A stretch of DNA of 64,000 bases. It comes from Beroe ovata (lineage: Eukaryota > Ctenophora > Nuda > Beroida > Beroidae). Made by a program: the position numbers and the translations under genes. The stretch's first letter is position 1, and each line of letters starts with the position of its first letter. The notes under the pieces are model-generated. The model did not search any database. It was not told where the DNA came from and saw only the letters and a program-made list of their open reading frames with translations. Positions 55,601 through 64,000 of this stretch are shown piece by piece. The stretch spans positions 32,722 to 96,721 of the forward strand of contig CAMPET010000021.1 of the NCBI GenBank assembly GCA_946803715.1. Reading direction: 5' to 3'.

Positions 55601-58078
55601 ATTGGTGATAAATAACCTGATTGTAATACAATATTCCATATGTCCACGATATTGAACTATGGGATCATCGAATGTGAGTGTGCCTCGCAGTTTCCTTTGC
55701 TTTCGTCTAGGTTACTCAACACACATAGATTCGTTATTCCATAGCAAGGGGCTCTAGTACTTACAGCAAACGTTGACAGAATATGTTGTGAACTGCAGGT
55801 CTACACCACGAGTACATGACGTCATTGCGTCCTCGGTGAAAAGTCTACACGTGTCACCAACTGCTTCATTGATCACAAACACAGCACAGTCTCCATTAGC
55901 TTTGCAATGGTCCCTGCACTGGGATTTTGTCACTGTGCCAGCCGCACCATTCAGAGTGGTGAGAAAAGAGGAGTCAGAGTCAGCACATCCACCAACCCAC
56001 AGCTTACCGCATTCATCTAGGGGATGCAGGGGTTTAACTTTCATTCATCACACCAACTGTAATTAGTACCCCTCTCTCAGGCAAAACTGGGTACTTATTT
56101 GACAAAGTGAGAGGTAGGTACCCACCAACTTCCATTGCCAATGTAACAATCTCTCGGACATGTATACATTTTTCTTCTCCGTTACTTGGTGAAATTGACA
56201 GAGTCAAAGTATCTCCACAAGATATGTTCGGGTCACATGCCACATAGTATGTCTGGGTATTTGGCGAATAATCGGAGCTGTCTATTGCTGTAGTACCGCA
56301 CAGAAACATCTCATTTGTCATGCTATTGAGCACTGATAGTTGAAACCCGTCCATTTTGAGAGCATTTTCGTCCTCTTTTGCTTGATACACAATAATTTCC
56401 TGAAGCAATTGAATGAGGTTCTATAGAAGTCATAGAGTGTCATGAAATTCGTCTTCCTTTGCAGAGATTCCACTTCTATATTCACCTTGATGCAATTGTA
56501 TGTGTAGAAGTTTTGCTTAAGCCAGACATCGCCGGCTATACTACACAAAGAATTAGAACTGGTACTGAGATCCCCGTCAAAAGACAGCTCTGGCCCGCTG
56601 GCTCCATCGAGAACAGAGCTCATCGAGCCAGAAACAACATCAACCTCGGCTGAAGGTGATGTTTATCGTCGTATGAATGCAATAAACTCAATAGCCGGGA
56701 AAGGTGTGCGGGATATTTAATAGCTATTGCTAGAAATGTGAAACTCAGCAGAATGGAGAAATGCTTCTTAGCTAATTGGATATATGACTGTCACTGGGGA
56801 GGGATCATGAATTGTTATTGACTATTGTTATCATTACATACCTAATCCACATTGAGGTATATCACAGTAATCCCATCTGTCGCCAGTAGTCCGATAGCAC
56901 CAAGGTGCCGAAGAGGAAGATGGATTCCGGCAATAATTGCTCACCAAGTCACTCAGCGGGTAACTGTTGGAAAAATCCAATAATAATCTCACGCCCGAAT
57001 TATCAAAGGGACAAAATATATCATTACTGATAAATGTATAACAGATAATCGTTGCACAGCATTATAAACAGTAAATGGTTACAGTAAATGGTTGCACTAT
57101 GATACCTATACTCTTTATTAGTACTGTATATAATACTGTAAGGGTATATAGTAGAAGGCTGTAGTTGAGCACCAATGCATTCTAATGATCGGATTCCGAG
57201 CATTAGACCTCTCAAAATGTCCGAGCCTCGGACGTTTTGAGAGTTGGAAGTTGGAATGTGGTTGTTCCAGAGCCGAAATCTGGGGATACGCATAATATTG
57301 TATCCATACGCGGTATCCAGGGGGCCGCACCCATTTCTTCATTTGGTTATGTACAACTCCACTTCTCTGATGGTCGTAGAGACTTCGTTTGGGGCACAAT
57401 TAATGAACCGCATTGACCAATACAAGTGAACATAAGATTTTAAAAGCTACTTTGAGTCCTCAGAGAATATTTTTTCCAAAAATCCAATCTTGGCTAAAAA
57501 AAGGTCGTAGGCTCTTTGTTCAGGGCGTAGAAGAAGCCATAATGGATGTTTGTCAGAGTGATTTACTCACACTTCTAACTAAGAACAACGGGTACGGATG
57601 TTTACCTAATATATTTCGAACCCCGCCCGGCGCCCGTGCATAATTCCGGCTCACCCAAACTCTCAAATCTTCTATATAGGCATCGAGATACAAACTCAAC
57701 TACAGCCTGCTACTGACGTGATAAGAATTGAGCCTGACGTGAAGATCGAAGTGAATGGCAATTTTACCTCTCAGGTGTGAATATGTGTGTTTGTGGAGTC
57801 TGTTCTGCCCACCCTTGACATGTTATGCCAGAGGTGGTTTCCGCAACAACACCTCTGTACAGTGCACCCGAACCAAAGTAACAGTCTTTATTTGTTACTG
57901 TGATCAATATTATATGATTATTATAGTGTCTGACTTCAAACAGCATTCAATCTAAATATTTCATATCAAATCAATCTCAATTTTTCATAATCGAGGTCAG
58001 TTGGTAGCATGACTCACCTAAGTTTTGAGCGGAGGACTGACTTATCAGGAAAATAACCCACAGCGCAGCATAACTCAT
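43284..58078 (-). CDS. Giant secreted/surface mosaic protein: kringle, FTP/F5/8C, PAN, Ig, SRCR, Ly6-like
   Basis: About 30 minus-strand exons with ordinary GT...AG borders run with no gap that suggests an intergenic region. The ATG at 58078-58076 opens a clear signal peptide ('MSYAALWVIFLISQSSAQ'). In order: kringle (57897-57768 + 56963-56842), fucolectin/F5/8C-like exons (about 56660-56050), PAN/apple (56026-55767), another F5/8C-like unit (about 55512-55289 and 55055-54912), exons of unknown fold (54828-54680, about 54577-54151), a Ricin-like patch (about 54007-53533), a split Ig (about 53110-52718), a complete FTP domain (about 52616-51914), Ig-like exons, the 2.8-kb exon 50364-47596, an Ig (about 47495-47075), unknown exons to 45233, two SRCR domains and a Ly6-like end with stop at 43284. 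The domains are typical of extracellular recognition and adhesion. No kinase, phosphatase or obvious TM follows, so it may be secreted or GPI-linked. I did not verify phase at every junction; a hydrophobic leader near 54070 leaves a two-gene model open. Confidence 0.6.
43800..44345 (-). other. SRCR domain 2
   Basis: The exon at about 44340-44130 reads 'GVRLMSYNTDHGSDLEGLLE' then 'VNFNGEWRGICGTFTENDVT' and 'AACLSMNLGYGEI', the canonical SRCR start (R-L...G-x-L-E-V...WG-x-x-C...A-x-x-x-C...LG). The next exon (about 43964-43800) gives 'FACTEEQRKLEECDITKPWG' and 'ASCETGGAIAIKCK', the C-terminal half. Confidence 0.85.
44455..45140 (-). other. SRCR domain 1
   Basis: The first half-exon (about 45119-44973) reads 'LTWLGVVGGICGESSSWDAT' then 'DLAVVCKETGW'. 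The second (about 44690-44455) reads 'FWLKDGIECPLNPIGKGFDS', 'DSIYECEKSGWLTPAEGSSC' and 'FASFTCFEQGL'. The spacing of WxGxxC, A-x-V-V-C-x-x-x-G and the final Cys residues fits a scavenger-receptor cysteine-rich fold, used for ligand and microbe binding in animals. Confidence 0.75.
47596..50364 (-). other. 2.8-kb single exon encoding a run of Ig-like domains
   Basis: The exon opens after TTTTCAG at 50367-50365 and ends at GTACGA (donor at 47595-47594), giving 923 codons without an intron in a gene whose other exons are mostly 80-430 bp. Ig-like spacing of Cys, Trp and Y-x-C recurs: 'SIGHYQCTL', 'VVKWQFDSS', 'NSIHCTGSY', 'LTLTCEVST', 'DVGYFLCFT', 'TTVICHGYG' with 'NANYECQAE', and 'IQWFRNGVP' with 'GDYTYRVFW'. 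Several units lack one Cys, so the domains are degenerate Ig folds. Confidence 0.75.
51914..52660 (-). other. Complete fucolectin-like (FTP) domain over three exons
   Basis: Exon 1 (about 52616-52516) reads 'NLALNRATEVDSALGVDASL' then 'AVDGFKDG', matching the N-terminal NLA-x-G...AVDG motif. Exon 2 (about 52325-52094) reads 'DDGWWKVTLDSESYVDYISI' then 'FVRSDCCQMRVNNAQVLLDD', with the W-W and R-x-D-C-C landmarks of FTP lectins. Exon 3 (about 51988-51914) reads 'QEIKVVGGHTKALQLAEVEV' then 'YG'. This is the clearest lectin-type domain in the protein; fucose/carbohydrate binding is a family expectation only. Confidence 0.75.
54151..54577 (-). other. Exon encoding a conserved-looking domain I do not recognise
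   Basis: One exon of about 140 codons begins 'AGDWNEITKQSDIRHLLDLN' and contains 'ERIEIHLDDENGQLVSSFSV', 'WLDFDINPPPERNKVWTIIK' and 'LLFIRCNGIDVLRYEYP'. The alternating hydrophobic pattern suggests a beta-sandwich of lectin or farnesoic-acid-methyltransferase-like type, but I cannot assign a family. Confidence 0.45.
54900..56660 (-). other. Fucolectin/F5/8 type C-like (FTP) units around the PAN exon
   Basis: Upstream of PAN, an exon at about 56640-56450 reads 'GPELSFDGDLSTSSNSLCSI' followed by 'DVWLKQNFYTYNCIKVNIEV', and the next exon has 'CIHVREIVTLAMEVGG'. Downstream of PAN, 'MFDGDYETHGSGKSMMLELQ' and 'YASISHIVIHSS' are followed at 55055-54912 by 'CAETGEYVQIVNDAATTLGY' and 'VAEVQIFG'. Each pair reproduces the start (DGD...) and end (G-x-Y-V...EV-x-V/I-x-G) of the fucolectin-tachylectin-4-pentraxin/discoidin fold. 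Exact borders are uncertain. Confidence 0.6.
55767..56026 (-). other. PAN/apple-like domain
   Basis: The exon reads 'CGKLWVGGCADSDSSFLT', then 'TVTKSQCRDHCKANGDCAVF' and 'GDTCRLFTEDAMTSCTRG', ending in paired cysteines ('VNVCC') at a GTAAGT donor. The C-x3-C-x5-C pattern around 'CRDHCKANGDC' and the following 'CRLF' are typical of PAN/apple folds, which bind proteins or carbohydrate. Confidence 0.75.
56842..57897 (-). other. Kringle domain split by an ~800-bp intron
   Basis: The first half (57897-57768) reads 'DCYFGSGALYRGVVAETTSG', followed by 'ITCQGWAEQTPQTH'. The second half (56963-56842) reads 'NYCRNPSSSSAPWCYRTTGD', followed by 'RWDYCDIPQC'. These are the standard kringle landmarks: YRG, TxSGxxCQxW, NYCRNP, PWCY, C-x-I-x-C. 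The signal-peptide exon joins in phase just upstream, so the kringle is the N-terminal domain of the mature protein. Kringles mediate protein binding in secreted proteins and receptors such as ROR. Confidence 0.88.
57209..57243. repeat. Short near-perfect hairpin inside the kringle intron
   Basis: The arms CTCTCAAAATGTCCGAG and CTCGGACGTTTTGAGAG are reverse complements over 16 of 17 positions, separated by a single C. It sits in the intron between the two kringle half-exons, next to a local direct repeat of CCGAG-type words. Function unknown. Confidence 0.85.
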
Positions 58079-59725
58079 ATCAAACAATCGATATATTTGA
58101 AGCAAACGAACGTCAAGACACGCAGATGCTAGATTTAGATACGCACAACAAATATAACGTTGAGACCTGAATATGAAGTGAGATCAGGTCGTAACGCACA
58201 ACTTGTGTACATACAGCAAACTTGAGACACCTTTCAATAGTGTACTTTTTAATGTTGAGGAATTTCAATGTTATGTCAATGATACTCATTGCACACAATA
58301 TGACACGATGCCTTATCGAACCACGGAGCCTAATTGGTTTAGCTAGGACTAGGGAAGTCCGAAAACATCCAATTATTCGTCATCTATGATTCAATTATGT
58401 CCTTTTCCCCTTCAGCAGTCAGGACGCAAAAAGAGAAATCAAGAACTTGACCACTTATAATAAATGCTGCAAATTAGCAGCTGCGGATGTCATTTAGCAA
58501 ATTGTGCCCCCTCAACTGCTCGCTAGTCCAAAAAAACTTCGCCTGAATTTATTCTTTTGATGGTGCAGTCTCTTTCACTATACCATATTACCATATGAGT
58601 AGGTACTACAATAATCTTGAGTATGTAACTCTTAATATGACTTTTATGAGTATTTTGCGAGCTATATTTAGATATTTGGATGTCACAAGTCGACACTGCA
58701 TGGAAATGTTTAGTGTATAGAAGCTAGGTAGTCGTCCCCCACACAGTTACTAGGGACAGTCCATTATTATTTGCTGAAAGACCCAATCCTTATTAATAAG
58801 TGGTTAATTTATGACAATAATTAAGTTATTAAAATCGTAGCTCATATTATATGCGTTTCATTATAATCAATGGAGTGGATGCATAACTTCTCCCTTGTAT
58901 AGCTATTTCAATTCTTTAAATAAATTCTTCATAACATGAACCGTCCCTTGAAATATAGTATTTCAATGGACAGGCAGAATGATGAGACATATGACATTTG
59001 GACGGAATATTTCTATGACTTCAACGATGACAATCATTTGGGGAGATACTTTTTACTACCTATTATGAATGGGTAAACGAAAGGATATTATATTTTCAAC
59101 TTTACAAAGTACCTACATATATCAACCTTTCATTTCGATACCTTTAAGGTATAGCACCCGTTTTTGACTTTAACTCAAACGAAATTTCTCGTTTGCATGA
59201 CCTTATGTGGCGCCAACACGAACCTCCTCAGGTGATACAAATAATCCATGAGATGTTTCACATGTTATATTCATAATAATGTCACGACAACCCAAAGGTA
59301 TATTAAACTAGTGGGGCAATGCGGTGAACTGCATATAAGGCTTCAGTTTTGACATGCTACAGTCGGACATCAATGTTTGATATACATTAGGTATCAATGT
59401 GAGTGTTTATCACTCATACTATTGTCTAATTATAAGGGGCCCTGTTTTTGCAATCTTATTATATACAGGAGCACAGATTATCATGTTGTCAACTGATTCC
59501 GAATGTTGTGCATTTCAAGCTGATCTTTTCTGCGCTGATCAATTCTCGGAGTGTTAGGTCTCGGAGTAATGAGATAGTTCACGACTTTATCATACATATA
59601 AACTTATAGAGGTATCAGTTAAAAACTGTATTTGGGTAACGCAGATGTGACAAGCTCTGTTTCATACCGTTGAGAATGATCGTGTTGCTTTGACCTGCGT
59701 CCTTAGAATGCTCATTAAACTATAG
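58079..59725. other. Intergenic interval upstream of the mosaic gene
   Basis: AT-rich, no supported exon. The promoter of the minus-strand mosaic gene should lie just right of 58078; I see no definite TATA box or other site. Confidence 0.35.
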
Positions 59726-60199
59726 TCTCAACTTGATTCATTTGTATCTATGATACCTACATATCTCTTCAATTTGATCATCTATGAACGAATTCAAGAT
59801 AAACATGTTGATGCAACAAAGATGAATACGGAAGATTTGACGACTGCAATAGCATCTCTCGTCCTTCAATTCGACAATGCAGTGAATCAGGTTATTACAC
59901 TAAGACTAAGACTAAGACATTGCTGTTAATTTAGCAAACTGATTGTAAAGTATATTCGGTACCATGTATTGTGAAAAGGTTAGATACAAATATTGTTTCC
60001 AGACTATTACATTATGCTGTTTTACTAGGTACTTTGTTATAATGGTCCTCGATGTCGACTTAACACTGCATATTATCCGTGAGCAGGAGTCAGAACTGTA
60101 TCACCCAGCAGCTAAACGATTGGACAGGAAACGTTCTACAAATAAGAGTCTGAGACATAGCTATGCTGGATTCTGCAGCAGCATGAAGTCAAAAGATAG
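59726..60199 (+). CDS. Two candidate exons of an unidentified plus-strand gene
   Basis: Exon A 59726-59890 (55 codons, acceptor CTATAG, donor CAG|GTTATT) reads 'SQLDSFVSMIPTYLFNLIIY' and 'KHVDATKMNTEDLTTAIASL'. Exon B 60086-60199 follows in the same phase with 'ESELYHPAAKRLDRKRSTNK' and 'SLRHSYAGFCSSMKSKD'. Exon A faintly resembles the C-terminal helices of Rho/Ras-GAP-type domains, but this is not enough to name it. A later exon at about 61782-61840 continues in phase as 'YYGHEEEEKELLSDFC' and then a stop. No start exon found. Confidence 0.35.
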
Positions 60200-63100
60200 G
60201 TAACTACCTAGTACCCACCCCTTTTATTTTTAATCAGAAGTAAAGTTTATCTGAATGTCCTTATAGTTCTACATTATAGTAGATGGCTTTAACAAGTCAC
60301 ATTGTATCCATCGTTTGTTCCAAATTCACAAATATATATTTTACATGCAGCATTTTGCTTACTGCAACTACCGATTTTGCTTATCAAAGGTAGACTATAC
60401 AGAGATATTCGCCATTGTATTTACTGTTCAGTGTTCATGTATATCATACATCGTACAATATTATTATCATGATACTCAGCATCATCGTGATATAGTGGGA
60501 AATCAGAATCATTTCTTTCACTTACTGTTCAAATTCTGTGACTACAATATTACAGGTTGCAGACATTTCATTTTAGGTATGCCTTGCTCATGATAACTCA
60601 TTCTTTCTCTAGGACAGCTTTTTCAATGCTCCATGAATGATGAAAAGTTGAGCAAATTTCAAAGTTCCAAGTTTCAGACTCAAAAGCCAAATTAGCCTTT
60701 TTTAATCATCACTCGTGTTTGATTATATGGACAACTCACAATTTGTGCCAGTTACTTGAATCATATTTTAAAGAAATTAATCATCTCGATCGCATTTTCT
60801 GATAGACAATGACAGGGTTCAGAATGGATCACACTAGATTGGACATAGGCACGGGAGTCACTTCTGGATGTTCCAAATTCTGACCAAATTCCAGCCAGAG
60901 CTGCATGGCCAGCGCATATTATTCTGCCCATATATATATGCAAGAGTGTCAAAGACAAAGTTTTGCAAAGTGCTCGAACTTTTTTTCTTCTCACGATTGG
61001 TCAAAACCATGAAACTTAATGTAAAGACAACCCAATAACTCTATTTTATTTGTGTTCTGCCCATATGTATAACTTCAAGGCATATAATATGGGCAACAGC
61101 GCACCCAACTGTTTCACTCATTGACATACCCTGGCGAGGATTGCTATTACTATACTGACCCTACTCTAGCATCTGAATATTCAAACAATAACATATACCT
61201 GTATTTTGTCATCCAGTACGAACCTACTCACACCAAAGCAACAACAGCAGTACTCACTCTCTGACTCTTCCATGATATGAAGTCTGGACCCAGAATTCAT
61301 ATATATATGATGGTACTGGATATTGTAGTCCATTTTGGAGTCTATGACTCTATCAGAGACCGTAGTACAATGGTACAATAGCTATGACACCCACATGATT
61401 ATATTTATGACAATCAAGTATGTGGTAATTTGATTGAGCTATAGTAACCACACGGAGTACTTGCGTTTGTTATATCATGCTTTATAAGGCTAGATCTTGT
61501 GTCCACTCATAGGGGTGGAATTTGGTGCTCTATAGTTTACTAAGGAAGGGGACTATGAGATGTTCCAATCATAATATGACGCATCCTATTGTCACTTACC
61601 TCCAATCCAATAGCCGTGTTACCGAATACCGATATAGGTAGCTTGCAGACAATCTTGGCCATTTCATATTTATTGCAATTCTGCGTATGCCACAGGCAGT
61701 AGCTGGTACCAATATTTTATGAATTATGTATGAGTGCATGAGTAAGTAGTTTTGATAACAAAATGTCCTGTTATTAATACAGATATTATGGCCACGAAGA
61801 AGAAGAGAAAGAGTTGCTTTCAGACTTTTGTTAACAGGTAAATAGCTGTGTCATCTCAACTCTCAAGCGCTTGTACCGCTATTGATCTCAACACAGGCAC
61901 AACAACATAACATACGGACTCGATGCTACTGCTAATAAGGTCTTCTTATGCTAACCGATCATGTCATACAATCTAGCTCTTTATCACTCTGAATGCTGAC
62001 AGCATCCATTGACCAGCTTAGAAGACATTCAACACTTATGACAATTTGACCAATAAAAGCATTTGGTCGTTACGTCAGTGTTCGGTGTGATTTTTAACAC
62101 CGGAGTGTGTCCAAGTTTCAAAAGCACGGCAGCTATCAGAAGAGCAATAAGTTCTTTTAATGCCTCATCATGTCTAGGTACCCCCTGTTCCCCCCTCGTG
62201 GCAGCTCCGGCTGTCTAGAGCCAGGCAGTATCCCTCTCGGGATAATCCTCTTGTTGGCCTTACAGGTCCAGGCTCTCTTTATATATATGTCTTGGTACTA
62301 TCTACTACTCTACTACCTATTTATGTACCCTTCAAATTATTTGATAGAATTTTTTCGATATGAAAACGCTACAGTTGACATTTGGGGCACCAATTTTGCT
62401 TAATAACATACCTAGCACTAGCAAGCTGCATCTTGACAGTAGACAGTTATTATTTGTTGTCCTGGTCAGTCACTATACGCTCGACATAACTACATAACAA
62501 TTGGAGGGAGAAACAGCTTGTATAATTCAACTATCACCTTGTCCAGTTACCGGGGTATAGTAAATTGTCCGTACCATCTATCAACTTATTAATAAGGGCA
62601 TGGGCTAAGTCTAAAGCTATTCTATAACACTTTTTCGTCATTTGGAATGCATTGAATAGGTATCTACCTACACGTCATTAAGTTAATTTTATTTGAGTTC
62701 AGTCTCTGAACAATCATGTCTTTAAAGCATTATCAGTGTTCATAAACTCAGGTTTTTTAGATGTTCGCTGTTTTGTTTGTTTGCGTCACATAGGTTAGAA
62801 ATAAGAAATGAGCTCACTGGACAGGCCAGAACTTGAAGCAGCTACTACTTCTTGCACATGCAACCAACTGCACTTTCTATCACAAACGCCGTAACGCACA
62901 GAAATAATGACACATTATACAATATAGGGATCATTTAATATTCATATCATGTCAGTTTCAAACCAGGTCATTCATAATGTCCGATACAACTGGAATGGTA
63001 TTGAGCAGATGTTATCTTTATACTTGATAATGAGGAAGTGTAAAAGGTAACTGAGTCCATCATTGACTTACGTTGAATCTCATCTCATAAACAGAAGTAA

Positions 63101-63955
63101 TATGAGGCATAGAGTTGGGCGATAATTATAGTTTCCTCTGGGTTTCTAGTTTCTTAATATGATCATATACATTCCTTCAGGAACAGTAGACAGGAGTCAA
63201 CGGAACGAATAACTATCACCAATCTTTCATTTGATTGTTTGCCTGGAGACAGGAAGGAGTGCCAAAGTGAGTATGGAAACATTCCATGATTTCAAACTCA
63301 CTTGGAAAAATCGACCAATTCGTACGCCGTGGCACTTCACACATCGTTTATGAGTTGAGTGATAAGTGATGATAAATGAAGGTAGGAATTATATTGGATT
63401 GATCTCGATAACTGAATATAGAATTACAGTGACTAGCACTGGGTTCTGTTTAATCATATCACCGCGGTGCCATGGTAATTGTCTTAACCATTCGTAATAG
63501 GATCGATGTAAGTGGTAAATAACTGAGATACCCCATCAAATCATGAACACACATCTCAAGTTATTCAAAACCAATAGAGCCTTTTTGTTGATTTTTACGA
63601 TTGTTTATCACTAGCTGTACAGTGCTTTCATCTAAAACTATGACTCCACGAACAAATATAGATTCTAGGATAAGATGTTATTGAGTAGACAGCTGAAATG
63701 GAACCACGCTCTACTAACCAAGGCTTTATTTCCAAAATAGGTATCATCTTCATTCTGCTGCCACATCAATGGCATTGATTCAATGCTTTTTTTCAGCGGC
63801 AAGATGTTCATTATTCTGTAGTTAATTCATTTCTCTCAGAGACACACAGCATGAGTACCCGCCAACAAGTCAACACTCAACATTATATTCACACAGATTA
63901 TTAATCTTAACTTCTCACCTGTCTACACCATCATGAGTATCATGTTCTGTGTGAG
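60200..63955. other. Sparse right flank with weak exon candidates
   Basis: No firm gene. Weak candidates are a minus-strand first exon at 61273-61199 ('MEESESEYCCCCFGVSRFVL', with a GTATAT donor and four adjacent cysteines of the kind often palmitoylated), and plus-strand exons near 61782-61840 and 63192-63270 that can be joined in phase. The rest is AT-rich. Confidence 0.3.
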
Positions 63956-63958
63956 GAA

Positions 63959-63962
63959 GTGT

Positions 63963-64000
<38 letters not shown>
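63959..64000. repeat. (GT)n microsatellite
   Basis: An uninterrupted GT repeat begins near 63969, after a slightly imperfect start (GTGTGTATGTGTG), and runs off the right edge of the window. Confidence 0.97.

Noticed and set aside
55773-56066. Plus-strand open frame opposite the PAN exon
   Set aside because: The minus strand gives a convincing PAN Cys pattern and splice donor; the plus frame gives nothing recognisable.

Overview
The window is nuclear DNA of an animal. Coding sequence is split into many short exons with GT...AG introns, mostly about 60-250 bp. The base composition is AT-rich and the gene families are metazoan: Ig, sushi, kringle, fucolectin-like/F5/8C, PAN and SRCR modules, a receptor-type tyrosine phosphatase domain, a class A GPCR, a DEG/ENaC channel, a furin-like convertase and an animal FAS-type synthase. 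Compact genes plus long Ig/sushi/ephrin-receptor-like/SRCR mosaic proteins fit an early-branching marine invertebrate best, and a sponge is my first guess. A cnidarian or other invertebrate cannot be excluded from sequence alone. All exon borders below were read by eye from splice signals and codon phase.

Region 1 (1-15341, + strand): the 3' part of a long gene whose 5' end lies outside the window. It encodes many Ig-like domains, a sushi/ephrin-receptor-like cysteine-rich module, more Ig domains, a second copy of that module, one transmembrane helix and a single cytoplasmic PTP domain. The PTP domain has lost its catalytic cysteine, arginine and WPD aspartate, so it looks like a pseudophosphatase receptor. 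An intronless rhodopsin-type GPCR lies antisense within one of its introns. Two single-N joins (11174 and 15085) are each followed by a near-identical repeat of nearby gene sequence, most simply read as uncollapsed alleles at contig joins.

Region 2 (16007-26379, + strand): a complete FAS/PKS-like multidomain gene with KS-AT-DH-(non-catalytic central region)-ER-KR-ACP and no thioesterase. AT, KR and ACP keep their key residues, but the KS has lost its Cys-His-His triad.

Region 3 (27330-35230, + strand): a three-exon DEG/ENaC-type sodium channel, a gene-poor interval, and a kexin/furin-type proprotein convertase of at least 15 exons with signal peptide, prosegment, intact Asp-His-Asn-Ser catalytic residues, P-domain and the start of a Cys-rich tail.

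Region 4 (36670-43283): a two-exon minus-strand gene for a small single-pass membrane protein, then about 5.9 kb without a convincing gene. The interval holds a 52-bp perfect palindrome, a larger imperfect inverted repeat and many copies of a short TAGGTACC-type motif.

Region 5 (43284-58078, - strand): about 30 exons that read as one very large secreted or surface mosaic protein: signal peptide, kringle, fucolectin/F5/8C-like domains, PAN/apple, unknown domains, Ig domains including a 2.8-kb single exon, two SRCR domains and a Ly6/three-finger-like C-terminus. It may be two genes.

Region 6 (58079-64000): mostly non-coding to my reading, with weak exon candidates on both strands and a (GT)n microsatellite running off the right edge.

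Two giant multi-Ig surface proteins flanking the segment give it a recognition/adhesion flavour. The metabolic, channel and protease genes between them show no obvious functional link to them.
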